A DNA stretch of 64,000 nucleotides from Camelus bactrianus (GCF_048773025.1 NC_133544.1:63415501-63479500), one strand, 5' to 3'; shown: positions 1 through 11,176, counted from the stretch's first letter. Program-made: numbers and translations. Notes: generated from the letters alone by a model not told the origin.

Positions 1-1035
1 AGCCACCTTCCTTGATCCCCTCTTTCCCTTCTCATCTCAAATGGTTCTACCTTTGAATCCCAAACAGTGCTGGACACTCAACTTCCCTGCTACAGCCCTG
101 TCCCAGCCTCCATCATCTCTCTGTTCCCAATCGCTTCTTTTCTGCTTCCATCCTTGGCTCCTACAATCTATTCTCCACTCAGCAGTCAGAGTGCTTTTTA
201 AAAAAACTTAAATTAGATGTCATTTCCCTGCTTACAGACAATCAGTTGCTTCGCATTGTACCTAGAACAGTATCTCCCTCTCATGACCTGTGAGGTCCTG
301 TGATCTGGCCCTTGCCTACTTCCACCATCTCATCCCCTCCTGCCCTGCTCCCTTCTCACTGTGCCCCTGGCTCAGGCCTCCTTAGGGTCCCTTCTTGGCT
401 CTTCGCATGGCTGGGACTTCTTAGCTTTGAGATCTCAGCCCTTCTCTGGCATGTGTCCCTAAGGTGGCTGTTTCCTAAACTCCAAGTTAAAGCACATATT
501 CCAATCTGGAGTTCTCTAGATTTCCAATTGCTAATGGGTGGTCCTCCCAGTAAAAATGGAGCTTGCTCGGGGCAGACCCCTCATCTGGTGTGTTTGCTCC
601 TCCACTCCAGCACCTGGCATGTTGCACATGAACAGTGATTGCTGAATGAATGAGTGAGTGAGGTCAGGAGCTGGGAGAGACCTTTGGTAGAGAGAGAAAT
701 AAAGGGAGGGATCTTGGAGAAGTGCATCACAGGAGGAGCAGTGAGGGGCTGAGCAGAGGCAGGGAGGTGGGGACTCAGAGCAGGTGAGCCTCAGGGCCAG
801 TGCCCTCTCCCGCTGCCTCTCCCCGTCTGCTGTTTGCCCAGGACATTCTGTGGTCTGCCAGGGTGGGACTCACTGGTGGTCAGTAATGAGAGTGTTGGGG
901 GTTTTGCTGACAATTGATGAGGCTGAGACCACCAATCAGAGCAGCTTCTGGATACCAGGGACCTGAGCCCTGGGCACAACCAGGTCACTCAAAGGGAGGA
1001 GACTCAGCTTAGACAGGCACCGGGGCTGCACTCAC
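1..1035 (-). other. TRAC intron 1, 5' part, containing an L2 LINE fossil
   Basis: Begins with the exon 1 donor GTGAG (1031-1035) and runs off the window. About 120-655 matches the LINE-2 3' region in + orientation: it has the run tacaatctattctccact, then agtgcttttt, then gatctggcccttgcctac, and ends in a TGAATGAATGAGTGAG-type tail. No sequence resembling the short TRAC exon 2 was seen, as expected if the intron is close to the human length of roughly 1.9 kb. Confidence 0.8.
120..655 (+). repeat. LINE-2 (L2) fragment
   Basis: Ancient L2 3' region recognised by its typical run: tacaatctattctccactc, a CAG-AGTG-TTTTTAAAA stretch, gatctggcccttgcctac, and an rTGAATGAATGAGTGAG end. Strongly diverged; no usable frame. 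Confidence 0.7.
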
Positions 1036-1296
1036 CTTCACTGGCATAGAAGGTCTCACTGAAGGCGTCTTGGCATCCAAAACTAGTGCTGTTGCTCCAA
1101 GAGAGGACTCCGTTGCTCTTAGAACCTATGGCCCCCATGTCTAGCACAGTGCTAGTTGAGTTGAACACCTTGAGGTCCGTGGCTGGTGACTGTGTCATGT
1201 TGATTTGAGAACCAAAATCGGTGTACAGGCAGACGGTGGTGTCACTGGATTTGGAGTCTCTCAGCTGGTACACGGCGGGGTCGGGGTCCTGGATAA
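1036..1296 (-). CDS. TRAC: T-cell receptor alpha constant gene, exon 1 (C domain)
   Basis: Encodes the immunoglobulin-like constant domain of the TCR alpha chain, which pairs with TCR beta and the CD3 chains at the T-cell surface. The acceptor reads ccacag before 1296 and the exon opens TT-ATC-CAG-GAC-CCC, so one base from the J completes the first codon. The start IQDPDPAVYQLRDSKSSD is near identical to human TRAC. The intradomain cysteines lie in VCLYTDF and SFGCQDAF, with Trp in LSWSNST. Three N-glycosylation sequons are visible (NMT, FNST, SNST). The exon ends YASE-G at donor GTGAG (1031-1035). Its 261 bp is 4 codons shorter than human (273, recalled); the C-to-C loop is 2 residues longer and the tail after the second Cys is shorter. 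Exons 2-4 (connecting peptide, membrane anchor, 3'UTR) lie beyond base 1. Confidence 0.97.
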
Positions 1297-1844
1297 CTGT
1301 GGGCCAAAAGGACCTGGGTTAGGAATGCTCATTTCCCTCCTTTCCTCAACCCAGGCCCGAGTCCAGATGCCAGTGATGGGCAAGAGCGGGGCTCTGCGGG
1401 GCTGGCAAGTCACAATCTCAGGCCTTAGATGGGAAAGAACATACTAGGACATTCCAGCTGCTCTCAGTGGATGGGACTCAGGGACAGGCACAAGCCACGA
1501 GTCCTGGCCGAGGCCAGGGTCTCAGTGAACGCTCCCTGCCAGGTCCTGCCTGCCTTTCAAGGACACCAGAAATGCAGGGCTACTTAATGATAATCCCTGT
1601 TCTTCTACTTAATAGGAACTTCTTCAAAAGCTCAGCCAGCCTCGTAAGCAACAACACAGCTCTGGCAGGAAAAAGCAAGCAGAGGAAGGAGGCCCAGCAA
1701 AACAAACCACACATCTCAGAATCCGGGGTGGTCTCCCTCACTTAGGCTGGGCATTGGCAGGAACTGGAGATTTATGATAGGCTGGGCTTCAGTTAGATCG
1801 ATAGCATCCCCAGGAGATTTCCCTCAAGGATAAAAGTTTTAGAC

Positions 1845-1965
1845 TCTCAATCAGAACACCTGCGTCCCAGCCCAGGCTCCACCATTTACTAGACACAGGC
1901 CTTGAGCAACTCACAGCAGCACCTTAAGCCCCAGGAATTTCATCTGTAAAATGAGGATGTTGCCT
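1845..1965 (+). repeat. MIR SINE fragment
   Basis: Contains MIR core features: a CCACCATTTACTAGACACAGGCCTTGAGCAA-like stretch and an end resembling TTTCATCTGTAAAATGAGGATG. Confidence 0.65.
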
Positions 1966-2889
1966 CATCCAATTTCCTAACCAGACTATTCCGAGAAACC
2001 ATGAGGGTTTCTCCATATAAAATTATATTTAATAAACTGTGAAATACTGAGATAGTTTTAGTCATTGTAGCTCTCGATACTCTGGGGTTATTGCCGTGAC
2101 CATGTGCTCCCGAGCACTACTCAGTTTCCACTCTGCACCCCCAGGAAGCGGGAGTTGCCGGAGGCTTTTCTTCTGTGCTGAGACTGACTCTTCAGTATTT
2201 TCATAGGATTTAGTGTTTTTAATGCAACCCTAAGTGTTTATTCTTTCAGACCTCCTGCCTTTAGAGGAGGAAGCAGAGGTTTGCCAGGGGGATTAACACG
2301 TTGGGGCCACCCAGAGACTTGAGAACAGGGTTGGGACTAGAGCTTCCTGCCCCTGTGGTTCTCTGCTCCCACAGCTCCTCACCACGCATGCAGAGTTTTT
2401 CAGAGCAGCAATGCAAGATGCATCAGCCAGCCAGGGTGGCCTTGGCAATGCAGATAGCCAGCTAGGTCCCAAATCAGGGGAATCAGCTCTTGGCATGGCC
2501 TTGGGATGCTGAGTCAAGGCAGAGCTGCCTCTGGGTGGGGCTGTCCCCGGAGCAGCAGAGCCGTGGTGTGTTCACAGGGGAGCTATATGCAAAGCTCTGG
2601 CCTCAAAGGATTCTGCCTGCTCCCTTCCAATCTCCATCTCCCTGGGAGGCAGAGAGTTACTGGGTTAAGGCCCTATCTTTTACTGGGTGGGGAGAGACGG
2701 GAAGCCATTAGCCAATACCCCACTGGATCTGTTAGTCATCAGTAGGAGTCCCAGGTGGGACTGGGGATGGGGACCTGGAAGGGTGTGGAGGTGCTGAGAG
2801 AATGTGGCCTCAAGAAGAAGGCAGAAGCTAAGGTACCACCAGACAGTTTGGCCTTAGAGGGGAAAGGGGGTGCTGCAGGGGCCAGATAC

Positions 2890-3300
2890 CCAACTTTTTT
2901 TTTAACACCCCTATTGTAGTATGGTTCCTGTACAGTAAACTACACAAATTTCAGGTGTACAATTTGATGAATTTTGATAGATGTATACACCTATAAAACC
3001 ACCACCACAGTCAAGATAGCTAACATTTCCATCACTCCCTAACAGGTGCAAATTTTGCATTCCCAATTTATCCCTTCCCACTCCCCTTCCCCTCTGGTAA
3101 TCATAAGTTTGTTCTCTATGTCTGTGAGTCTGTTTCTGTTTTGTAGATAAGTTCATTTGTAGCCTTTAAAAATTTTTTTTTAGATTCCACATATAAGCGA
3201 TATTATATAGTATTTTTCTTTCTCTTTCTGACTTACTTCACTTAGAATGGCAATCTCTATGGCATTATTTTCTTCTTTTTTATGGCTGCCAGATGCCCAA
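2890..3300 (-). repeat. L1 LINE 3' fragment, minus orientation
   Basis: The reverse complement carries the L1 3' end pattern: ctaagtgaagtaagtcagaa, a gatattatatagt-like stretch, then acagactcacagacatagag. The left half (caggtgtacaatttgatgaa and following) looks like an older L1M-type 3'UTR, so two L1 pieces may abut. Confidence 0.65.
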
Positions 3301-3361
3301 CTTTGAGTCCTGGTTAAACTCTCACTCAAGTCCTAGAGCTGGTGGGTGTCAGGCGGGAGAA

Positions 3362-3576
3362 GGTCTAGACCACACTGTCCAATGTGATCGTCTTTAGCTA
3401 TGTGTGGCTGTTTCAGTAACCCAAATCAAGTCAAATTAAAAATTCAACCAACAATTAAAACTTCATTTTAAGAGCTCAGTAGCTGCATGTGGCTGGTGCC
3501 TACTGCACTGGACAGTGCAGAGTGACAGAATATTGCTATTGTCACAGAAAGTTCTATCGGACAGCACTGGTCTGGA
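3362..3576. mobile_element. Short hAT-type DNA transposon with 8-bp target duplication
   Basis: Ends are inverted copies of one another (CACTGTCCAATGTGAT near 3372; the complement of CAGTGCTGTCCGATAGA at 3554-3570). It is flanked by ggtctaga (3362-3369) and ggtctgga (3569-3576), an 8-bp duplication with one mismatch, as hAT elements make. It has no transposase. The internal AGCTGCATGTGGCTGGTGGC-like motif fits an old MER-type non-autonomous family; the exact family is not assigned. Confidence 0.65.
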
Positions 3577-3829
3577 GGGAGCATGCCATGGAATATGAGG
3601 AAAGGCACCAGGGGCTGAGGGTGAGACTTAAAAGCCATCCCGAGGTCTGTGAGGGGTGCCTGCTAGGAGCAGGCCAGTTCTTCAGTTTTGCTAGCGAGAG
3701 ATTAAAATGAAGTGGCAATTAGTGAAGTCAGAAGAACTGAGGTGATTTTTAGCTTTTATCAAGTCTTGTCTTTCCCAGCGGATGCCCTTTGGGCTTCCCT
3801 ATGTGCATTTGTTGCTGTTGTTTCTCCTG

Positions 3830-4220
3830 TCCATCTTCCCCACCTCTTATCTCCTCTCTTGCTCACCCTCTCCCTGTTCCCCCGACTTAAATCTGACCTT
3901 TGAGCTCATCTCCCAAAGGACTTGTCTAGAGCATGGAGCTGACTGGGTCACATTTTGTTCAAAGTCATTCAGGGACTCCCCATTACCTACAGGATACTGC
4001 CCACACTTCCTGGCATGACATTCAGGGCCTGCCATGATCTGGAGAGCTTGAATTTCCTCTCTCAGGTCCTTTATATGCCCTGTATGAGCACAGCCAACCA
4101 AACTCTTGGCTCCCTGGAATGTAAGCTCTGTGACAGCAAAGGCCTATCCCCAGATTACTGCTGTATCCCTAGTATCTGCCACATAGTAGGTGCTCAAGAA
4201 ACAATGTTGGATAAGCAAGT
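3830..4220 (+). repeat. LINE-2 (L2) fragment
   Basis: Shows L2 landmarks: cagggactccccattacct, cagggcctgccatgatctgg, a CTCTGTGACAGCA stretch, and ccacatagtaggtgctcaag at the 3' end. Confidence 0.7.
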
Positions 4221-4274
4221 GGCCTAGTGACCAGCAGATCTGCAAAATTTCTGCTCATTAGACTTTTAGGTCAA

Positions 4275-4505
4275 AAAAACTGGGTAATGATACCAACTAC
4301 TCTATATAAAATAGGTAAACAACATGTCTTACTGTATAGCACAAGGAATGTATTCAATATCTTATAATAGCCTATAGTGAAAAAGAATATGACAAAGAAT
4401 ATATATATATTTATATATATAATATATATATATATAAACTGAATCACTATCCTGTACACCAGAAACTAGCATAACATTGTCAATCAACTCTACTTAAAGA
4501 AAAAA
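4275..4505 (+). repeat. L1 3' end with A tail and (TA)n
   Basis: Matches the L1 3'UTR pieces at 8.4, 9.3 and 49 kb: a tataaaataggtaaacaaca stretch, a tgtatagcac stretch, an AATATG repeat, (TA)n, then ctgtacaccagaaactagca and a terminal A run. Confidence 0.8.
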
Positions 4506-5017
4506 AAGACTGGATACTGATCCTTAACTTGATTTTTTTTAGCCCCCTTTTATTTTTACCCCCATGTACTTAGAAGTACACAACCTTCTTTTTGTCCAAA
4601 AACAAAAAAAACGAGTCACTATTAATTTGGAGGGTTTTAGGGATCCATCTGCCAGACCCCTGGGAGCAGAGACATCCTGTTCCACCTTAGCAAGATAAAC
4701 ACCCCCCTACCATTGATGACATCTCGGAAGGTAGCCTTCTCAAGACTGGATCAGTTTTTCAGTGTGGAAGTCTGGCTGTTCTAGATCCTAACCATTCATT
4801 TTCATTCAGAACTAACCACAGAGGCACATGTTCGATGGTCCTTGTGTGTTAGATCCCCAGAGGCGCAGCAGTGGTTGAAAGCTCCCTTACCGCTAATCTG
4901 TCCTTTGCAGTTAAGCACCAGGAAACCAAAGTGTGAGTTAGCAACACTGACACTGAGTCTGAATCCCACTGAGGCTCTGGTGAGCATAAGGAAACAGTGA
5001 ACCCCGGGCAGACTTAC

Positions 5018-5079
5018 CAGGAGTAATGGAAACTCTGGTTCCCTTGCCAAATTGCAGCTGGGAGGCAACACCTCCATAC
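5018..5079 (-). CDS. TRAJ1: TCR alpha joining segment 1
   Basis: Encodes the end of CDR3 alpha and framework 4: YGGVASQLQFGKGTRVSITP, with the FGXG bulge motif. Donor GTAAGT at 5012-5017. The 12-RSS at 5080-5107 has heptamer cactccc (only CAC conserved) and nonamer acagaaagc. First J upstream of TRAC and close to human TRAJ1 in peptide. The poor heptamer predicts low recombination; human TRAJ1 is also classed as an ORF rather than fully functional (recalled). Confidence 0.9.
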
Positions 5080-5107
5080 CACTCCCAATGTCTCCATTAC
5101 AGAAAGC

Positions 5108-5992
5108 CTTAGGTTTCCCCTCCTTTGAGGGGTAGGGTGACCCCTCTCACAGCCCACTGAGCAAGCAGTGGGAGGTCTAGGCCATGAGCTGTCCATGGAA
5201 AGAGCTGGCCCCTCTCACCTTCATCCTGGTCTGCATTTCTGAATTGGATTCCCAGTTTCCCGGTGGCTGGGCCTGGCCTTAATGATCTGTATTCTCTTGA
5301 AGGCTCCCGTATTCCTTTTCTCCACTGTCTGTGAAGACGTCTTTGACTTTCTCTCCATCTAGCTGTATTATCAGATGTGTTTACTTGGGCCAGAATACAC
5401 GTGCCTTATTCATTCCCAAGATCATGCCTTCTTTCTTGGTGTTCCTTACACCTACAAGTCCCCTCCTCTCCTTTCTTTGCCCATACAGATCTTACCTATC
5501 CTTCAGGCTCCATGAATCCTTTCTACTGCATAAAACCTTCTCCATCTAGGCCACCTTTTCAGCCAGGACCCCATTGCCCTGAATCTCTGTTGTGCCTGTT
5601 GGTATCATCAATTGGTTGATACTAAAATGGTTTTCAGGTTGCTAAATTTACAAGTGTTCGGTCCCTTTGGCTAGTTTTTATACTGTTTTGGGGACTGGTC
5701 TGGCATCTATCTTAGATAGTTTCATACTTAGTTTAATATTTTATAGAGTGATGGCCACATAGAAGGCATTTAAAATTATCCACTGAATGATTAAAGTCAA
5801 ATTTTAATGTGTTTGACCTAGAGAAATGCAGATCTTCAAGACTGACAGTGTTGCTTTTCCCCTTCCCAGAGGCCTCTGTAAGCAACTAGTGGTAACACTC
5901 ACAGTTAGCCTCCCCGTAGTAATACTGATATCTCCGGAAGAAAAGATTAGCGACATTGGCCTATGGGGTGGCAAATGGTGCCACCCCGGAGG
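5108..5992. other. TRAJ1-TRAJ2 spacer with L2 piece
   Basis: About 5340-5610 resembles a + strand L2 fragment (a cagatcttacctatccttcagg stretch, then tccatgaatcctttct). Nothing else was recognised. Confidence 0.55.
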
Positions 5993-5998
5993 ACTCAC

Positions 5999-6064
5999 CA
6001 GATATTATGGATACTTGGGTTCCTTTCCCAAATGTGAGTTTACCAGCCGTTCCTCCAGTATTCA
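5999..6064 (-). CDS. TRAJ2: TCR alpha joining segment 2
   Basis: Peptide N then TGGTAGKLTFGKGTQVSIIS. Ends in Ser rather than the usual Pro, as in human TRAJ2. Donor GTGAGT (5993-5998). RSS 6065-6092: heptamer cacagca, nonamer acagaaact. No stop, normal phase; expected to be usable. Confidence 0.93.
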
Positions 6065-6092
6065 CACAGCAGGTGACCCCATTACAGAAACT

Positions 6093-6544
6093 CGCTGGAC
6101 CTACCTCCTACTTTGATGGGAGAAGCACTGATGTCTCACAGGAGACAGGAGGATCACACTCTTTAGAGGTAGACCTTCCACTCTTTTGTGTTGAGACTTT
6201 GTCTCTTAATCCTTTCCCTCCTGCTCCATCCTGCTGTAGTGCCCTGGGTTGGAGGTTGTGATTTCTGTACACCAAGAATTCAGTAGAGCAAACACCCCCT
6301 GCTCAGAGCAACAGTATCTTGGATCCCCTCGTGAAAGGTCCAGGACTGTTTGCTCTTCACCTGCCTCGTGATTCTTTAAGTTCCAGCCCAAGGATGTTTC
6401 CTGAGCACTGAGTACAGGATGAGCAGATTTTCTGAGATGGGTGGAAATAACTATTTGGGATCCTACAGAAGAAAACACCTGGCATCAACTCAGCATCTTG
6501 GACAAAGAAGAATCAGTTGTCAGTGCCCACCCTTGCCCCACTCT
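6093..6544. other. TRAJ2-TRAJ3 spacer
   Basis: Unique-looking sequence; no repeat, J relic or regulatory motif recognised. Confidence 0.5.
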
Positions 6545-6550
6545 CCTTAC

Positions 6551-6612
6551 TTGGCTGGACACTCAGTCTGGTCCCTGCTCCAAAGATTAACTTGTTACCA
6601 CTGTTGAATCCC
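6551..6612 (-). CDS. TRAJ3: TCR alpha joining segment 3
   Basis: Peptide GFNSGNKLIFGAGTRLSVQP. Donor GTAAGG (6545-6550). RSS 6613-6640: heptamer cactgag, nonamer gcaataacc. Assigned by order and by likeness to human GYSSASKIIFGSGTRLSIRP. Both RSS parts deviate from consensus, so modest use is likely. Confidence 0.92.
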
Positions 6613-6640
6613 CACTGAGGGGAAGGTCTTTGCAATAACC

Positions 6641-7507
6641 TTCCTGATGTTAACCTGCTGGAACCCACCAGGTTGAGAGCACCATCCTAAAAGGCAACCT
6701 GGGTCTTTGTTTCTTAGGTTTTTCTACTTCCCAAGGTTCCCTTTTCCCTTTATAATAATGAAGCTTTAGTATAACAAAGCCTTGATGATAATGATGATAA
6801 TAATAATCATTATTTAGGAGAGCTTCCATTTATTACTTGCTATATGCCAAGCCTTGTCTCGTATTATTATGATGTGATTATTGTCATTTTGCTGTTGAGA
6901 AAGTGGAGACTTCATTAGCTGGAGAGGGTAAAGCCAGACTTTCTCCCAGATCTGCCAGCCTCCCAAGCTGTGCTCTGAACCCCACACCCCCCTGCCTTCA
7001 TGCCTTGTTATTTCACACGGCATATTTGCCATTCAGATAGGGTCTGGGTCACTTTTATCCTGGGAGTGGTTCAAAACTCTACTAAAGTCCAGAGAAGAAG
7101 ATTCTGTGAGCAGGTCTCCCCACACCACGCTCATTAGCCCATCCAGGGATTTAGTTACCTGCTGCAATAAAAGAGTTTGTACTCATTTCTTTCCCCTAAG
7201 GGTACTTAGCTAATTTCCTGAATGTTTGGATTATCTCGTGCTGGTATGATTGGCTTCGGCTGAAAGCACTGAGTATCTGCAACTCTTTTTATGTTTCTGT
7301 AAATTATTCTGCTCTGATTTTCACTTGCCCAATTGGCTCTTGGTGCTTCTGTCTTTAATATGAGAAATGGGAACATTTTAAGTTACTGGAAGAGTTTGTA
7401 GACATGGAAACGAGTGTTTCATATATCCCTGAGTTTGCCATAAATCACTGCCGGTTTTTTCACAGACAAGTTGTCGGTTACTTTGCCCTGGTCATTTGCA
7501 CAGTCAT
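6641..7507. other. TRAJ3-TRAJ4 spacer
   Basis: Contains a (GAT)/(AAT)-rich simple stretch at about 6783-6815 and, at about 6815-6960, a diverged MIR/L2-like piece (a TATATGCCAAGCCTTGTCTC stretch). The rest is unrecognised. Confidence 0.5.
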
Positions 7508-7513
7508 ACTCAC

Positions 7514-7576
7514 ATGGGCGTACAGCCAGCCTGGTCCCGGCTCCAAAGATCAGCTTACTGTAGCTACCAGACAGCA
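7514..7576 (-). CDS. TRAJ4: TCR alpha joining segment 4
   Basis: Peptide LSGSYSKLIFGAGTRLAVRP, close to human FSGGYNKLIFGAGTRLAVHP. Donor GTGAGT (7508-7513). RSS 7577-7604: heptamer cacccta is weak beyond CAC; nonamer acaagaact. Confidence 0.93.
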
Positions 7577-7979
7577 CACCCTAGGAGGATGCTTTACAAG
7601 AACTCTAACCCCCTCAGGGTCAGCTTCACTGGGGCGGCAATGTCTCCTGTCCCTGTTTCACAGGCTCCTCCAAAATCACCCTTTCTCTGACACAAGAGAG
7701 AAGTCTGGCCCACTGAGTCCTAATCCCTCTGCTTTCTGTATAATAATCACCTCACAGACCTTTCCCTTATAGCTGGCCTTGAGCTGGTCAGGCCTTCCTG
7801 GATGATGAGTGCCCATTCTGTCACTGAAAGTGAAGGAGGAAAATTGGAAGAATCTGGAGAAGAGCCAGGGATTAACTGGAAATCAGTCTTGAGGGAAAAT
7901 TCACAGCACTGGCAATAGATGGAAAACTTGGGGTAGGGCTTAATCACGGGAGGCCTGTGGAAGCTCTCCTTTTAGAAAG

Positions 7980-8640
7980 TGGTTATACAGTGTTTATAGA
8001 AGCACTGTTTACAATAGCCAAGATGTGGAAGCAACCTAATGTCCATTGACAGATGACTAGATAAAGAAGTTGTGGTGTGTGTGTGTGTGTGTGTGTGTGT
8101 TTATATATACACATATACACATAATGGAATACTACTCAGCCATAAAAAAGAATAAAATAATGCCATTTGCAGTAACATGGATGGACCTGGAGATTGTCAT
8201 ACAGGTGAAGTAAGCCAGAAAGGAAAGAAAAATACTGTATGATATCACTTATATGTGGAATCTAAAAAAAAAAAAAGGACACAAATGGACTTATTAGCAA
8301 AACAGAGACAGACTCACAGACATAGAAAACAAGCTTATGGTTACTAGGGTAGAAATGGGGTGGAGAGGGATAAATTGGGAGTTTGGGATTTGTAGATACA
8401 AACTACTATACATAAAATAGATAAACAACAGGATCCCACTGTACAGCACAGGGAACTATATTCAGTACCTTGTAATGCCTATAATGAAAATGAATATGAA
8501 AAGAAATATGTATATATATATGTGTGTGTGTGTGTGTATATCTATATCTATATATAGATATATATATAATCACTATGCTATACACCAAAAATTAACATTA
8601 TAAATAGACTATACTTCAATTAAAAAAAAAGAAAGAAAAA
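7980..8640 (+). repeat. L1 LINE, ORF2 3' end plus 3'UTR
   Basis: Carries the L1 run from acaatagccaagatgtggaa through ggaatactactcagccataa and tggatggacctggagattgt to a 3'UTR shared with other copies here, ending in an A-rich tail. A (TG)n run sits at about 8071-8101. 5'-truncated, with stops in the ORF2 remnant. Confidence 0.85.
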
Positions 8641-9219
8641 GAGAGGAAAAAGAAGGGGTTCTAGTACTCCTTGACAGCAGAGAGAGAGAGAGAGAGGCTA
8701 ATATTGCCATAGACGTATTCACATAAAATGCACAAGGAGGGATGCTTAACTATGAAGGTTGTGAGACTCAGGAGTGAGTTGCCAATGAGGCCTGAGAATC
8801 TACTTCTCTAGAGATTTCTAAGATTAGAGTTGACAGTCTTATGGGGAAAAAAAATCTCCAAAATTTGAGAGTGGTTTAGACAAGTCCTTTCAGTGAAAAT
8901 TTCACAGAACTCTAGTACTAAATTTGTCTGCAAAAAAAGATTCTAAGCTCAAAAAAGTGGAAAATGCTGTATATTGCATTTCAGTCTTGAAGACTGACAA
9001 TGAATATTAGCATTTTAAATGCTCTGAGAAATCTTGCAGTGAGGAAATCCAGAGCTTCTCAAACTTACTTGATCTAAGAATCTTTTTTTGTTTTCCTTAA
9101 AACACTCATTAATGTTTGTGGAGGTTAATATATATTCCTGTATATTTTATATACAAGTTTAGATATATATTCCTTGGAAGTCTCTTCTCTAGTTCAAGGA
9201 ATTTAAAATTCCATCCTAT

Positions 9220-9430
9220 ATATGTATATAGAGTAGACAAACAACAAAGTCCTATGTTATTGGACAGGGAACTTGCAATAACCTATAATGAAAAAGAATA
9301 TAAAAAGAATATAAAAAAGAATATGCTTATATATGTATGACTGACTCACTATGCTGTACACCAGAAACTAACACCACATTGTAAATCAACTATACTTCAA
9401 TAAAATACAAGAGCAACAACAACAAAAAAT
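9220..9430 (+). repeat. L1 3' end fragment
   Basis: Short 3'UTR copy: tagacaaacaacaaagtcct, AATATAAAAAG repeats, tgtacaccagaaactaacac and a tail of CAA repeats. Confidence 0.75.
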
Positions 9431-9704
9431 CCCCAAACAAAATTCCATCCTGAATTCCAGTCCAATTTTATCCTTAAGTTTTCCGTGTTCTGAATCTGTT
9501 TGTTCTCCTACCAACTCCTACCCACACAATTAAGGGCCTCCTTGATGCTGATTATTTTCTTCTAATCATTGTGAAACAGCTTCATTCTACTCGGGCAATT
9601 GCCGAACACTAGTCAGACACGTAGCAAATTCTGCTGTGTCAGGAATGGATCGAGGGCATCAGGCTGGACCCACATCGCCCCGACACCTCGCAGGGTTTAC
9701 CTAC

Positions 9705-9761
9705 TAGGAACAATGACAACTTTAAAACCTTTCCCAGATGTGAATGTATTGGTCTTCCTTC
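9705..9761 (-). pseudogene. J-alpha-like segment between TRAJ4 and TRAJ5
   Basis: The 57 bases follow the exact J phase (2+54+1) and read RKTNTFTSGKGFKVVIVP, open throughout, ending at a GTAGGT donor (9699-9704). The invariant Phe of FGXG is Ser. Flanking heptamer candidate is cacacat (9762-9768); the sequence 12 bp further on (gagctgtat) is not a credible nonamer. No human J has this position. Likely a duplicated J decaying at its RSS. Confidence 0.55.
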
Positions 9762-9768
9762 CACACAT

Positions 9769-11176
9769 CTATATACCTTGGAGCTGTATACTTCGAAGAA
9801 CATTCTGGTCCTAATAGAGAAAAGTTTCCTGAGAACAGATGGGGCAAAGTTGCCTGGGTGATCCCTCAAGCGGAGACAGACTTCGTGTATTTATCATTGG
9901 GCCTCTTTCCTTTTGCTGCTGAAGCCCATTTGTGCTGCTTCCCTATCATGTGTATTGTAGTTCTTACGTCTCTGAACTCTGGTTCTTAAGAAGTATGATG
10001 GGTTTCAGGCTTTCTAAATGCAGCCTGAATAACCCATGGCAGGGAAGAGGCTTTGGTGAGGCCTCAAATGAACAGATAAATATGGCGGAAGTTTTCCTGG
10101 GAGAGATGGACTTTTGCCCCCCCCCCCCATGCACGTTTGGATGGATTCTGTAATCTCCCTATTTTGGACTCTAACAACAATCTGTTGGAGAATACTTGCT
10201 ACTGTCTAAACCAATATGTTTGCAACATTTACTACCCCTCCAATGAAGCCTTCCCTGACTCTCCTAGCTAGAGGCATTTTTTTCAATGATCATTTGTTCG
10301 GTAACACCTATGCATCAGGCATTGTGCTGGGGTGTGGAGGTGTAAGGATGGAGGAGAGAGGGTCCTGGCCTCCCAGAGCTTATGGTGCAGTGCAAGATGC
10401 ATGTAAGACCAGGCAACTAGGATAGGAAGCCGGGATACCTTCCCCTTTGTGACCATGCAGCTGGTGTGTATTTTCACCACAACATGGTGACTCCAGGTGT
10501 AATTGTAGGTTTATATGAATGTTTACCCACCGAGAAATCCTGGATGGCAGGGACCCTGCACCTTCCTTCCTTACATCTGGAATAGTTCTTAGAATATAAC
10601 AGTTACCTAGTAAATATTTGTTGAATGAAAGCCTTCTAAATATTTTAATTCATTTTTAATGCAGTCCTGCTCTCTATCTTCTTTTGTTAGGACTATTTCA
10701 TTTATCTTTTAAATTCTGTGTGTTTCCACTTTCTAAACTTAGTATTGTTTTTACTGCATTATCTAGGCTCTAAGTTCTTCTCTTAATTAAATATGGATAT
10801 TTTTGAGAGTGTATCTGATGCCCAGGGTCTTTGAGAAGTTTAATTTATCACTTTTCATGATAACTAGATGGTAACAAAAACACATTTTTTGGCAGAATCA
10901 GTCATGATTTCTTTTCTGATAAAGATCTTTTGTCTCAAAGGAATCCAGAAACAGCAAAAGAGTCTATCTCTGTAATGATGAAAAGGCCAGGCCCCACTGG
11001 CAATTACTACCTTTAGATAATAAACCACTGTTGAGCTAGTGGCTGGGAATTCGAATTTCAAAACATTCAAGCCTCATGAAGAAACATGAGAAATTAGTTC
11101 AGGAAGTGCAGACTCATCAGCTAAGAAGGCAGAGTAGGGACTTTCTGTGTCTTTGGCTGGAGGCTGAGGTTCAAGC
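9769..11176. other. Spacer before TRAJ5
   Basis: About 10230-10640 holds diverged L2-like pieces (a tatgcatcaggcattgtgct stretch, and cctagtaaatatttgttgaa at the 3' end). A C9 run lies near 10118. The remainder is AT-rich and unrecognised. Confidence 0.5.

Larger units (their letters stand above)
1297..5011 (-). other. J-C intron between TRAJ1 and TRAC
   Basis: Spliced out of every TCR alpha mRNA. It holds a MIR at about 1845-1965, a minus-strand L1 fragment at 2890-3300, an hAT-type element with target duplication at 3362-3576, an L2 piece at about 3830-4220 and an L1 3' end at 4275-4505. No J-like FGXG/RSS unit and no coding exon was found in it. Confidence 0.8.
7605..9698. other. TRAJ4-relic spacer rich in L1 3' ends
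   Basis: Dominated by an L1 3' region (7980-8640) and a second, shorter L1 3' end (9220-9430), with (TG)n and (TA)n tracts. The piece at 8640-9220 is not recognised. Confidence 0.6.

Noticed and set aside
1-1030. TRAC exon 2
   Set aside because: No 45-bp-like exon with the expected SCDVKLVEKSFET-type coding was seen; the interval is intron with an L2 fossil.
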